Source: Methanobrevibacter thaueri
GTDB taxonomy: Archaea > Methanobacteriota > Methanobacteria > Methanobacteriales > Methanobacteriaceae
Assembly (NCBI RefSeq): GCF_015062905.1
Contig: NZ_SUTK01000008.1
Coordinates: 1-57,821 of the forward strand
DNA: 57,821 nucleotides
Reading direction: 5' to 3'
The position numbers and the translations under genes are program-made. Of this stretch, positions 7,941 to 16,584 are shown piece by piece. The notes beneath the pieces are model-generated. The model was given only the letters and a program-made list of their open reading frames with translations. It was not told the origin of the DNA and did not search any database. Each line of letters begins with the position of its first letter. Positions within the stretch are counted from its first letter, which is position 1.

Positions 7941-9014
7941 ATGAATATTTTTGGAAATGAAGAGGAAGAACCACAAACTGAAAATACTAAGGTTATTAGT
8001 AACAGTTTAGGAATTGATTTAGGAACTTTAAACACAGTAATTGCAAAGCCTTCAGGTGATAAATTTGATTTATATCAAATCCCATCTGTTGTTGCAGTTA
8101 AAAAAGACGATCCTGCAGAAGTATTGGCTGTTGGTGAAGAAGCTAAAAAAATGCTCGGTAGGACTCCTGAAGATATTCTTGCAGTAAGACCTTTGAAAAA
8201 AGGAGTTATAGAAAACGTTGTACAAGCACAGGCATTACTTATTAAGGCAATGCAAATCGGTATTAATGAAGGTGAAACTGTAGGTAGAATCGTCATTGGT
8301 ATTCCTGGTGATGCTTCTGAAGTGGAAAAAAATGCTGCTGAAGAAATCGGAAGAAAAGCTGGTGCTCAAAACATTTTAGTAATTAGTGAAGGATTGGCTG
8401 CTGCTATTGGTGCAGGCTTGCCTATTGCAGAACCAAACGGAACTATGGTTGTGGACATTGGTGCCGGTTCAACAGATATTGTAATCATTTCCCTTGGTGG
8501 TATTAATGATATTGAAACCGTTAGATGTGGTGGAGACGACATTGATACCAAAATAGTTGAACTTGTAGCGGAAAAATACGATGTAGCAATTGGTATTCAT
8601 GATGCAGAGGCTGCAAAGATTGAAGTTGGTATGGTACATTGTTCCGAACAGCTTGAAAACTTAAGTGTTGAAGTAATCGGTAAGTCTCTTGAAACTAACA
8701 GGCCTAAAAAAGTTGTAATTGATTCAATGCTCGTTGCAGATGCAGTAGAACCATATATGCAACAAATCGTAGATGGTTTAAATGTGATTCTAGAAAGATT
8801 ATCTCCAGAATTGATGATGGGTGTTTACAATAACGCTGTTGCTGTTGGTGGAAGTTCAAGACTTCGTGGACTTAAAAACAGAATTTTCGATGAAATTGGT
8901 ATACCAATAGAAATTTCTGAAGATCCTATGACTGTTGTGGCAAAAGGTACTGCAATTGTTGCTGCTGAACCTCTTGCTTTAGAACCTGAAGTCCGTCTTA
9001 GGGCTATGAAATAA
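7941..9014 (+). CDS. mreB: MreB-like actin-family protein
   Basis: This 357-residue protein belongs to the actin/Hsp70 ATPase superfamily. Phosphate-1 is GIDLGTLNT (24-32) and phosphate-2 is VVDIGAGSTDI (170-180). RPLKKGVIENV, GGDDID and the C-terminal GGSSRLRG adenosine motif are also present. The overall order matches bacterial MreB. MreB-type proteins are found in the pseudomurein-containing methanogens, where a link to rod shape and wall synthesis is assumed by analogy. A leading tail of about 20 residues, with the run EEEE, precedes the core. A long oligo-T tract follows the stop. Confidence 0.93.
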   Translation: MNIFGNEEEEPQTENTKVISNSLGIDLGTLNTVIAKPSGDKFDLYQIPSVVAVKKDDPAEVLAVGEEAKKMLGRTPEDILAVRPLKKGVIENVVQAQALLIKAMQIGINEGETVGRIVIGIPGDASEVEKNAAEEIGRKAGAQNILVISEGLAAAIGAGLPIAEPNGTMVVDIGAGSTDIVIISLGGINDIETVRCGGDDIDTKIVELVAEKYDVAIGIHDAEAAKIEVGMVHCSEQLENLSVEVIGKSLETNRPKKVVIDSMLVADAVEPYMQQIVDGLNVILERLSPELMMGVYNNAVAVGGSSRLRGLKNRIFDEIGIPIEISEDPMTVVAKGTAIVAAEPLALEPEVRLRAMK

Positions 9015-9017
9015 ATT

Positions 9018-9059
9018 TATTTTATTTCATTTCTTTTTTTTATATTTTTTTTGATTTTT
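9018..9059 (+). terminator. Oligo-T tract between mreB and rnhB
   Basis: This stretch has runs of seven to nine T residues directly after mreB and reaches the rnhB start codon. It looks like an archaeal terminator, yet leaves no room for a separate rnhB promoter downstream of it. Confidence 0.45.
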
Positions 9060-9674
9060 ATGGATATATTAGGCATTGATGAGGCCGGAAGAGGATCTGT
9101 TTTAGGTCCTATGGTGATTGCAGGAGTAATTGTTCCTGAAAAGATGGAAAAGGTACCTGGAAGAATGGGCGTTAAGGACTCCAAAAGGCTGACTCCAAAT
9201 CGTCGTACAATCCTGTCTCGTAAACTACGCAAAATGTTTGAATATGACATGATAATAATTTCAGCCCGTGAAATCGATGAGATGAGAGCTGATGGAATCA
9301 ATCTCAACGAAATAGAAAAAAATGCTATGGAAGAATTGATTTTAAGATTGAAACCGGAAAAAGCCATTGTCGATGCTGTTGATGTTAAGGCTGAAAGGTT
9401 TCAGGAAAACCTTAAAAGGGATACTGGTTTTGATGTGATTGCTGAGCACAAGGCTGATGATTCGTATATTCAAGTAAGTGCAGCATCAATTATCGCAAAA
9501 GCTGAAAGAGATGCGCAAATTGCTGAGATAAACAAGGAATTCATCAAATCCGGAGGCATCGGTTCAGGCTATCCATCCGACCCGACAACAAAGGAATTCC
9601 TGGCTAACTATTCCTATGATGAAATGCCGGATTTTGTTAGAAGGTCATGGAATACTGTAGCAAAAATGAAATAG
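9060..9674 (+). CDS. rnhB: Ribonuclease HII
   Basis: The protein cleaves RNA in RNA/DNA hybrids during replication and repair. The N terminus reads MDILGIDEAGRGSVLGPMVIAG in two parts, with catalytic Asp6 and Glu7. A later IVDAVDV supplies another metal-binding Asp, and the KADDSYIQVSAASIIAK block is diagnostic of RNase HII. The start at 9060 gives 204 residues and the usual N terminus. A TTG nine bases upstream would add only three residues. No clear ribosome site is visible, because a T-rich tract occupies that position. Confidence 0.94.
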   Translation: MDILGIDEAGRGSVLGPMVIAGVIVPEKMEKVPGRMGVKDSKRLTPNRRTILSRKLRKMFEYDMIIISAREIDEMRADGINLNEIEKNAMEELILRLKPEKAIVDAVDVKAERFQENLKRDTGFDVIAEHKADDSYIQVSAASIIAKAERDAQIAEINKEFIKSGGIGSGYPSDPTTKEFLANYSYDEMPDFVRRSWNTVAKMK

Positions 9675-9766
9675 TTTCCAATCGTTTTTTAAATAATATT
9701 TAAGTATATGAATTGATAAAACATTACTTATAAACAATTTTCAATATAATATATTTAGGGATAAAA

Positions 9767-10606
9767 ATGATTATTGAGTATATTATGCCATTAATTGATG
9801 GAATAGTTGACATTTTTACTCAAGGGGGAATTATCACTTATATAATTCTTTTCATAGGTATTTATGGTCTTATTATTGCATTGAGGAAAATAGCATATCT
9901 TAGAAGGATTAGTAAAGTTGATACAACCGAAATATTCGGTGTTGTTACCGCATCAATGGAAAGAGGCGGTGCTGTAGAAGCTTTAAAACAGATAAACGGT
10001 TTTAAAAATCCTATTTCTAGAATCATTTCCGAAACTTTAAAAATAGGATATAAGAACAAAACTGAAGTTGAGGAAAGTATGGAGCAGATCTTCATCGTTG
10101 AGGTTGCTAAGATGACTAAAGGTTTAAGCACCCTCAAGACCATTATCGAGCTTGCTCCATTTTTAGGTTTGATAGGTACTGTTATCGGTATTTGGATGAC
10201 TTTCAAATCATTAGGGGTTCATCCGGATTCTGCTGCAATGGCGGAAGGTATTTATGTTGCCTTGACAACTACAATCATGGGGCTTTTGGTGGCTATTGTT
10301 CTATTGCCAATATACACATATATTCAAGGCCTTATTGAAGCGGAAATGGATAAGATTGAACTCGCTACAAAAATGACCAACTGGGGATATGCTGTTGTAA
10401 AAATTAGAGTTGATTCTAATGTAGAATGTGCCCTTGAAGCTCTTCAAGAAGCTGAGGGTGTTGTAAATACCAGATTAATTTCTGACCCTTATGCTAATAT
10501 CAAGGTTTCTTTTAAGCCAAGTATGTTAGATAAGAGTATTGCGAATATTATTTTAGAAAAGTGTAATGTTAATGCTGAGATTACCGAAAGTAAACTAAGA
10601 CAATAG
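9767..10606 (+). CDS. MotA/TolQ/ExbB-type proton channel protein with C-terminal ferredoxin-like domain
   Basis: This 279-residue membrane protein has three hydrophobic regions (about 19-39, 123-149 and 162-187). The segment LAPFLGLIGTVIGIW is the MotA/TolQ/ExbB signature. Such proteins form proton channels with an ExbD-type partner, which is the next gene. After the last helix, residues 209-273 look like a small beta-alpha-beta-beta-alpha-beta domain (AVVKIRVDS start, VNAEIT end). I do not know this tail from bacterial ExbB. The cell has no outer membrane, so the energised target must differ from TonB systems. Confidence 0.85.
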   Translation: MIIEYIMPLIDGIVDIFTQGGIITYIILFIGIYGLIIALRKIAYLRRISKVDTTEIFGVVTASMERGGAVEALKQINGFKNPISRIISETLKIGYKNKTEVEESMEQIFIVEVAKMTKGLSTLKTIIELAPFLGLIGTVIGIWMTFKSLGVHPDSAAMAEGIYVALTTTIMGLLVAIVLLPIYTYIQGLIEAEMDKIELATKMTNWGYAVVKIRVDSNVECALEALQEAEGVVNTRLISDPYANIKVSFKPSMLDKSIANIILEKCNVNAEITESKLRQ

Positions 10607-10614
10607 GTGATTAG

Positions 10615-11031
10615 ATGGCTATTGATGTAAAAAAGCATAAAAAGAAATTTTTAAATCAACAACCAAGTATCAATTTAGTTCCTTTTATTGATATCCTTTT
10701 CACAATCATGATTTTCTTAGTTGTAACTAGTAATTTTTCAGCTACAGATGTTCAAGCGGATGCTGCGGATGATGTTGAAGATTCCGGCGGAAAACCTAAT
10801 GTAACTGATGTTTCTGGGGACCAGGAATATTATGTTATGCCAGTGGCCAATCTGCATAAGGTTACTGTAAACGGTCAAGATCGGTCGGATGCGATTGCGG
10901 GCAGTGCCGTGGGTGTTCAAGCTAATGTTATTGATCAAGGACAAGTTACCATTAAACCTGGTGAAATTGTTATAGAAACTCCTCCAGGTGTGCCTCCAGA
11001 GGTTGCTGTACAACGTCCTGAACTTAATTAA
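10615..11031 (+). CDS. ExbD/TolR-like protein
   Basis: This 138-residue protein begins with a short cytoplasmic part, then one membrane helix at about 22-39. It carries INLVPFIDILFTIMIFL, where Asp26 is the conserved proton-carrying residue of ExbD/TolR. A short external domain rich in Val, Gly and Pro follows and is less regular than the bacterial periplasmic domain. It starts eight bases after the ExbB-like gene, so the two form one unit. It is followed by purO after 11 bases. Confidence 0.83.
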   Translation: MAIDVKKHKKKFLNQQPSINLVPFIDILFTIMIFLVVTSNFSATDVQADAADDVEDSGGKPNVTDVSGDQEYYVMPVANLHKVTVNGQDRSDAIAGSAVGVQANVIDQGQVTIKPGEIVIETPPGVPPEVAVQRPELN

Positions 11032-11042
11032 GGAGATATAAA

Positions 11043-11669
11043 ATGTATACTGGTAGAATTTTATCAACTGGGATGAATAGTGAAGGTAAACCTTTTGTAG
11101 CCTACAGGGTATCAAGCAGGTCATTTCCAAATAGGGATTGCTATAAATTTGATGACCATGTGGCTGTTGTCCCGAAGGAAGGTTTTGAAAAAGATATTTA
11201 TAAGAGCACTTATATTTCTTACAATTGCATCTGTTTTGCAAATGATGTTGCAGTTGTATCAAATGGTTCTCAGACAGATGTTATAGCGGATAAGATTCGT
11301 GTAGGAATGAATATCAGGGATGCAATGGCATATTCATTGCTTACTATGGATTATGAAAAAGATGATTATAATACTCCAAGAATTGCCGCTGCTGTAACTG
11401 CAACCGACAATGAAGATGAATATGAGTGTTATATTGGAATTGTTAATGACAATAAAATATTAGTTGAACAAGTGCCATATGGTGAAGCAGCATTTATTTC
11501 AACATACGGCAGTCAAGTGCCTGATAAAGTAGATTTCGAAGCTAAAACTTCTGAAGAGGCTGCAAAATATATTTTTGATGAAGGTACTTTTGCAAATTAT
11601 GAAAAACCTGTCACATCCAGTGCAGCTGTTTTTGATGGAAAATGGACTACTGCGGTCTATGTTCCATAA
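11043..11669 (+). CDS. purO: IMP cyclohydrolase, archaeal PurO type
   Basis: The 208-residue protein matches the archaeal PurO family, which closes FAICAR to IMP in the last step of purine synthesis and is unrelated to bacterial PurH. The N terminus has MYTGRILSTGMNS and the block VAYRVSSRSFPNR, both characteristic, followed by YISYNCI. The length is typical. A strong AAGGAGAT ribosome site lies just before the ATG. It follows the ExbBD-like pair and precedes the F420 genes. Confidence 0.93.
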   Translation: MYTGRILSTGMNSEGKPFVAYRVSSRSFPNRDCYKFDDHVAVVPKEGFEKDIYKSTYISYNCICFANDVAVVSNGSQTDVIADKIRVGMNIRDAMAYSLLTMDYEKDDYNTPRIAAAVTATDNEDEYECYIGIVNDNKILVEQVPYGEAAFISTYGSQVPDKVDFEAKTSEEAAKYIFDEGTFANYEKPVTSSAAVFDGKWTTAVYVP

Positions 11670-11694
11670 TTTTTTCTTTTTTTTAAGTTTTTTT
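11670..11694 (+). terminator. Oligo-T tract between purO and cofE
   Basis: Three runs of six to eight T residues follow the purO stop. They end just before the cofE start, as in the mreB-rnhB gap. Termination or partial read-through is possible. Confidence 0.4.
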
Positions 11695-11705
11695 AGATGA
11701 TTATT

Positions 11706-12470
11706 ATGAGTATTGAATTGTTTGGTTTAGAAGGTATTCCCATTATTGACGGGGATAGTGACATTTCTCAAATTATTAAAGAGGCTATTGAAAAGCAGGG
11801 TTGCGGTTTAATTCATGGTGATGTTGTCTTAATCGCAGAGACTCTGATTTCAAAGTCTGAAGAAAATTTCATCAGGTTGGATGAATTGACACCATCCGAT
11901 TATGCAATCAGGCTTTCAAATGATTCCGGCAAGGACCCTAAACTGGTTGAAGCTATCTTAAACGAATCAAATGAGGTCGTACGTGTCGGACCTAATTTCA
12001 TCATAACCGAAACAAAGCAGGGTTTTGTCTGTGCTAATGCAGGTATCGATGAGTCCAATGTTGGCGATGGACTTGCCACTCCAATGCCAAAGGATGCAGA
12101 CAAGTCTGCTCGTGAAATTCGAGAATATTTGGAAGATGAATTCGGAGAAGAGATTGCTGTTATAATTACCGATACTCAGGGAAGAGCGTTCCGATTTGGA
12201 GCAATCGGTACTGCAATCGGGTGTTCTGGAATTTCACCTATCTGGAAACGTGTTGGTGAAAAGGATTTATACGGAAGGGAATTGGAAACAACTGAAATAG
12301 CAACCTGTGACGAACTGTCTGCAGCTGCATCCCTTATTATGGGACAGGCTGATGAAGGTCTTCCTGTTGTTATTATTCGTGGTTTCGACAGTTTTGATAT
12401 ATTGAGAAATGTTGATTCAAACATTAAACCTGTTTTAATGCCTAGAGAAGCGGATGTATTTAGAAAGTAG
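11706..12470 (+). CDS. cofE: Coenzyme F420-0:L-glutamate ligase
   Basis: CofE adds glutamates to F420-0 using GTP, giving F420-2. The protein shows the family N terminus MSIELFGLEGIP and the central block NAGIDESNVG. TDTQGRAFRFGAIGTAIG binds nucleotide and metal, and DELSAAASLIMGQ follows. The start at 11706 gives 254 residues. An in-frame ATG at 11697 would add three. No clear ribosome site is present. It lies eight bases upstream of cofD, so the two sequential F420 enzymes are cotranscribed. Confidence 0.94.
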   Translation: MSIELFGLEGIPIIDGDSDISQIIKEAIEKQGCGLIHGDVVLIAETLISKSEENFIRLDELTPSDYAIRLSNDSGKDPKLVEAILNESNEVVRVGPNFIITETKQGFVCANAGIDESNVGDGLATPMPKDADKSAREIREYLEDEFGEEIAVIITDTQGRAFRFGAIGTAIGCSGISPIWKRVGEKDLYGRELETTEIATCDELSAAASLIMGQADEGLPVVIIRGFDSFDILRNVDSNIKPVLMPREADVFRK

Positions 12471-12478
12471 TTGATATT

Positions 12479-13384
12479 ATGATTACTGTTTTATCTGGAG
12501 GAACTGGCACTCCAAAATTATTGCAAGGGCTTAAGGAAATTGTTGATCCTAAGGATTTGACAATTATTGTAAATACATTGGAAAACAATTACTTTTCCGG
12601 AGTTTATGTCTCAGCAGACATTGATACTGTACTGTATACTATGTCTGACATGATAAATGATGAGTTTTGGTATGGGGTTAAGGATGATACATTCATAACT
12701 CATGACAGGCTTGAAGAGCTGGGTTGTCCTGAACTGCTTAGAATAGGCGATATTGACCGTGCCACAAAGATACAGAAAACCCAACTGATGGAAAAGTATG
12801 GCCTTGCAAAGGCATGTGAAATCCAGGCCAGGAATATGGGAATCGAATCCAAAATCATTCCTATGAGTGAAGAGGACTCTGAAATAAAAATCGTCACCGA
12901 TATCGGCGAGCTTGAGTTCCATGACTTTTTAATAAAGCACCAATCAGAACCTGAAGTGTTGGATGTCAAATTTTCCAATGTCAATCCAGCAGAAGGAGTT
13001 GTTGATGCCATTAGAAATTCAGATGCAGTAATTATCGGACCATCCAATCCAATCACTTCAATTTTACCAATATTATCTCTTGAAGGTGTTCGCGATGCTC
13101 TAAAAGACACTTATGTCATTGCGGTTTCACCAATTATAGGTTCAGGTGCTGTTTCAGGACCTGCAAACAAGTTCATGAAAGCTTTGGATATTGATGTTTC
13201 AGCTGTTGGCGTTGCATCACTATACAATGATTTCCTTGACAATATTGTTATTGATGATAAGGATGTTAATCTGAAATCACAAATAAAACAAATAGTTAAT
13301 AAGGTAACAGTTACAAATACAATAATGAATAATTTAGGTGTCAAAAAAAATTTGGCGCAAATTATTGTAGATAGTATTCCTTAA
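12479..13384 (+). CDS. cofD: 2-phospho-L-lactate transferase
   Basis: CofD transfers the phospholactyl group from a guanylyl-activated donor to the deazaflavin Fo, forming F420-0. The N terminus has LSGGTGTPKLLQGL, the conserved donor-binding loop. Further family blocks are VNTLENNYFSG, SADIDTVLYT, and GPSNPITSILPIL with SPIIGSGAVSGPA. The length of 301 residues is typical. It is followed by GTP cyclohydrolase III after 20 bases, so three F420-related steps sit together. Confidence 0.95.
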   Translation: MITVLSGGTGTPKLLQGLKEIVDPKDLTIIVNTLENNYFSGVYVSADIDTVLYTMSDMINDEFWYGVKDDTFITHDRLEELGCPELLRIGDIDRATKIQKTQLMEKYGLAKACEIQARNMGIESKIIPMSEEDSEIKIVTDIGELEFHDFLIKHQSEPEVLDVKFSNVNPAEGVVDAIRNSDAVIIGPSNPITSILPILSLEGVRDALKDTYVIAVSPIIGSGAVSGPANKFMKALDIDVSAVGVASLYNDFLDNIVIDDKDVNLKSQIKQIVNKVTVTNTIMNNLGVKKNLAQIIVDSIP

Positions 13385-13404
13385 TAGAAAGAGGCGATTA
13401 TCAA

Positions 13405-14166
13405 ATGATACAAATGACATTAATACAAATTGACAATTATGGGCCTTGGACCGTAACTCCGAGACCAAGAACTGAATCCGACTTACAGATGCTTCAAGCA
13501 AGCTTATTTGCAGATTTAAATAACCATTTTGGAAACAAGAAAGGTTTAGTATTCTTTACAAGATTCGATAATTTACTTGCTGTTTCAAATGGTTTGGATG
13601 AAGAGGACCATTTAAGAATTCAAAGGTCTATCAGAAACAGATACCCAATTACCATAAGTATGGGTGTCGGTGCTGCTGAAACTCCTCATGAAGCTCAAAA
13701 ATTAGCTACCATTGCACTTCAAAAAGCAGGAAGCGCTCAATCAGGTGAAAGAAAAGAAATTTTAGCTATTGACAGTTTGGTAAGTGAGGAAGACAGTTTT
13801 GTTCAAGCTGCTCATATTGACATCAACAGTGTTACAGAAACTTTAACAGATATTGAATCTGCTTTTGATACAAGTTTCATGGTTAATAAGGCTCAACACT
13901 ATTTAATGACCAAATTGATTAAAAAAGGAGCATTATTGTTCTTCATCGGAGGAGATAATTTCATGTCTCCATGTAACGGATTGTCCGAACAGGAAATTGA
14001 AGACATCATGGTTGAAATTGATGAAGAGATTGGCATTAAACTCAAAGCAGGTATTGGCAGAGGTAAGAATGCTGAAGATGCTGCTTACATGGCAGATATA
14101 GGTCTTGAAGAAATCAGAGCTAATAATAATGAAATGTGGACCTGGGTAATCGAAAAAGAATATTAA
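13405..14166 (+). CDS. arfA: GTP cyclohydrolase III
   Basis: This 253-residue enzyme converts GTP to the formamidopyrimidine nucleotide FAPy in archaea, the first step toward riboflavin and the F420 chromophore Fo. The N terminus carries TLIQIDNYGPWT followed by PRPRTESDLQ. The second half repeats a nucleotidyl-cyclase-like fold with FFIGGDNFMSP, the conserved metal/GTP loop. Its place directly behind cofE and cofD supports a role in F420 synthesis here. It ends eight bases before the next ATG. Confidence 0.93.
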   Translation: MIQMTLIQIDNYGPWTVTPRPRTESDLQMLQASLFADLNNHFGNKKGLVFFTRFDNLLAVSNGLDEEDHLRIQRSIRNRYPITISMGVGAAETPHEAQKLATIALQKAGSAQSGERKEILAIDSLVSEEDSFVQAAHIDINSVTETLTDIESAFDTSFMVNKAQHYLMTKLIKKGALLFFIGGDNFMSPCNGLSEQEIEDIMVEIDEEIGIKLKAGIGRGKNAEDAAYMADIGLEEIRANNNEMWTWVIEKEY

Positions 14167-14174
14167 GGGATATT

Positions 14175-14906
14175 ATGATTAGAGTAGTTGCTCCAATGGC
14201 CGGAATAACTAACGCTGATTTTTTAAATAAGGTTATTCCATTGGGTTTTGATGTAGCTACTTTGGGCGGATACAGTTTAGATGCGCCTACAATTGAAGCA
14301 AGTAAAAAGATCATCGAGAGGGGAAGGGCAGAATTTGATTTTCCTTTAGATGAGATTTTTACCCATATTCAAAATGAAGTGAATTCAATAAAAAGTGTTC
14401 ACAGTGATGTAAAAGTTTCAGCCAATGTGAGGGCAACAACCGCACAGCCGATTATTGATGTAGGCAATATCGAAAATTTGGATATTGTTGAAATTAATTG
14501 TCATTGTCGCCAAGAGGAAATTTTAGCTATTGGCTGTGGTCAGGAAATGTTGAGTCGTCCGGATTTATCTAATTTTATTTCTCAAGTCGTTGATAATGTA
14601 AAAAGCCAAGTGTCAGTCAAAATTCGGGCAAATGTAGAAGGAACTGATACTTTGGAAATTGCAAAGTTGATAGACGATGCCGGCGCTGACTATTTGCATA
14701 TTGATGCAATGAAGAAGGGTGTTTTTGAAGCTGACTGGGAACTTTTAAGTGAAATTTCTAATAATGTTAATATTAAGGTTATTGGTAATAATTCAGTTAA
14801 CAGCAGGGAAAATCTTGAAAAAATGATTAATACCGGTGTTGATGGATTTTCAATAGCTCGTTCAGTTATTTCTGGAAATTTGGATTTTAATATTACTGAT
14901 TTTTAA
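14175..14906 (+). CDS. TIM-barrel protein related to tRNA-dihydrouridine synthase
   Basis: This 243-residue protein resembles the archaeal NifR3-related TIM-barrel family that I recall as TIGR00736. The N terminus APMAGITNADF and the EINCHCRQ segment parallel the flavin-binding barrel of dihydrouridine synthases. The full tRNA-binding domain is absent, so the function is not established. The start at 14175 follows an AAGGGA ribosome site. An upstream in-frame ATG at 14136 would overlap the preceding gene by 31 bases and is unlikely. In other methanogens this gene also neighbours GTP cyclohydrolase III. Confidence 0.8.
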   Translation: MIRVVAPMAGITNADFLNKVIPLGFDVATLGGYSLDAPTIEASKKIIERGRAEFDFPLDEIFTHIQNEVNSIKSVHSDVKVSANVRATTAQPIIDVGNIENLDIVEINCHCRQEEILAIGCGQEMLSRPDLSNFISQVVDNVKSQVSVKIRANVEGTDTLEIAKLIDDAGADYLHIDAMKKGVFEADWELLSEISNNVNIKVIGNNSVNSRENLEKMINTGVDGFSIARSVISGNLDFNITDF

Positions 14907-14979
14907 AAAATTTAAAACAATTGTTATTAGAAAGTATTATTAATAGTTTAAAATAAAGATTAAATCAATAGGTGATTTC

Positions 14980-16578
14980 ATGGATTTTATAACTCTTAAG
15001 AATATTACAAAAACTTTTGATGGTGTTGATGTTCTTAAAGATATTAATTTAAAGATTATTGAAGGAGAGACTTTAGGTATTTTGGGACGTAGTGGAAGCG
15101 GAAAATCTGTTTTAATCAACATGCTTAGGGGAACAAAGGAATACACCCCTGATGCAGGTAATATTATAATGAATATTGCTGTTTGTCCAGATTGTTTGGC
15201 TGTTGAATCCCCATCTCATGAAGGTGAAAAATGTAACTGTGGCGGAACATATGAAGCTAGGGAAGTTGATTTCTTTAATGCTGAAAGAAAATTATTTGCA
15301 AGTATCAAAAGAAGAATTTCCATCATGTTACAACGTAATTTCGCTTTGTATGATGAAGAAACTGTTATTGAAAATGTAATGAGGGCAGTGCCTGATAATG
15401 TAGAGTATGAAGAAGGATTATATTTTGCTTTGGAATTATTGGAAATGGTTCAGATGAACCACAGGATTACCCACGTTGCCCGTGATTTGAGTGGTGGGGA
15501 AAAGCAGAGAGTTGTGCTTGCAAGGCAATTGGCTAAAAATCCTATGATGTTTTTAGCAGATGAACCTACTGGTACATTAGACCCTCAAACTGCTGTAAAA
15601 CTTCACAATACCTTGAAAGAAGGTGTTAAAGACAAAAATATTACCATGCTTATCACTTCTCACTGGCCTGAAGTAATGACAGAACTTGCAGACAATGTAA
15701 TCTGGTTGGAAGACGGTCAAATTAAAGAAGAGGGAGATCCTCAAACAGTTGTAGATAATTTCCTAGAAACAGTTCCTGTTCCTGCAAAACCAGAAATTCC
15801 TGAGTTTGGTGAAGAAGAAATTATCATTAAGGACCTCAAAAAACATTATTATTCCATTGAACGTGGTGTAGTTAAAGCGGTTGACGGAATCAACCTAAAC
15901 ATCCACCATGAAGAGATATTTGGAATTGTCGGTTTAAGTGGTTCCGGTAAGACAACTACCACAAGAATGCTAATCGGATTAACTGAGCCAAGTAGCGGTG
16001 AAATTGACATCAAACTTGGTGATGAATGGATTGACATGACAAAAGGAGGTCCTCTCAACCGTGGTCGTATTGTTCCTTATATAGGTTTATTGCACCAAGA
16101 ATATTCACTTTATCCTCACAGAACAATTTTAGGTAACTTAACCGATGCTATTAGTTTGAACTTGCCTGCTGAATTCGGTAAGATTAAAGCTATTCATGCA
16201 TTAACTACTGTTGGTTTCGGTGAAGGTGAAGCTAATGTGATTTTAGATAAATATCCTGACCAATTAAGTGTGGGAGAAAAACACAGGATTGCTTTGGCAC
16301 AGGTATTAATCAAAGAACCTAAAATCATCGTTTTGGATGAGCCAACAGGTACCATGGACCCTATTACTCGTGTTAATGTTACCGATTCTATTCTAAAAGC
16401 CCGTACAGAATTAGAACAAACTTTCATTATCGTTTCTCACGATATGGACTTTGTTTTAGATGTTTGTGACAGAGCGGCTTTAATGAGGGGAGGAAAACTC
16501 TTGGATGTTGGTACTCCTGAAGAAATTGTTAATCAATTAACTCCAGATGAAAAAGAAGATATGCTCAAAGACAGATAA
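14980..16578 (+). CDS. atwA: Methyl-coenzyme M reductase activation component A2
   Basis: This 532-residue protein contains two ABC-type ATPase domains in one chain. Walker A loops are GRSGSGKS and GLSGSGKT. Signature and Walker B parts are LSGGEKQR with FLADEPTGTLDP, and LSVGEKHR with IVLDEPTGTMDP. There are no membrane segments. The first domain has an insertion with CPDC and CNCGG, a likely zinc or Fe-S site. These traits match AtwA, the ATP-dependent factor that helps reduce the Ni(I) centre of F430 in methyl-coenzyme M reductase. It probably has its own promoter in the 73-base gap upstream. Confidence 0.93.
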   Translation: MDFITLKNITKTFDGVDVLKDINLKIIEGETLGILGRSGSGKSVLINMLRGTKEYTPDAGNIIMNIAVCPDCLAVESPSHEGEKCNCGGTYEAREVDFFNAERKLFASIKRRISIMLQRNFALYDEETVIENVMRAVPDNVEYEEGLYFALELLEMVQMNHRITHVARDLSGGEKQRVVLARQLAKNPMMFLADEPTGTLDPQTAVKLHNTLKEGVKDKNITMLITSHWPEVMTELADNVIWLEDGQIKEEGDPQTVVDNFLETVPVPAKPEIPEFGEEEIIIKDLKKHYYSIERGVVKAVDGINLNIHHEEIFGIVGLSGSGKTTTTRMLIGLTEPSSGEIDIKLGDEWIDMTKGGPLNRGRIVPYIGLLHQEYSLYPHRTILGNLTDAISLNLPAEFGKIKAIHALTTVGFGEGEANVILDKYPDQLSVGEKHRIALAQVLIKEPKIIVLDEPTGTMDPITRVNVTDSILKARTELEQTFIIVSHDMDFVLDVCDRAALMRGGKLLDVGTPEEIVNQLTPDEKEDMLKDR

Positions 16579-16584
16579 ATCTTC

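Noticed and set aside
10738..11262. A 174-residue open frame on the minus strand
   Set aside because: It lies wholly opposite the ExbD-like and purO genes, has no recognisable motif and no ribosome site.
13111..13344. A 77-residue frame opposite cofD
   Set aside because: It is a shadow of a confident gene, with no motif of its own.
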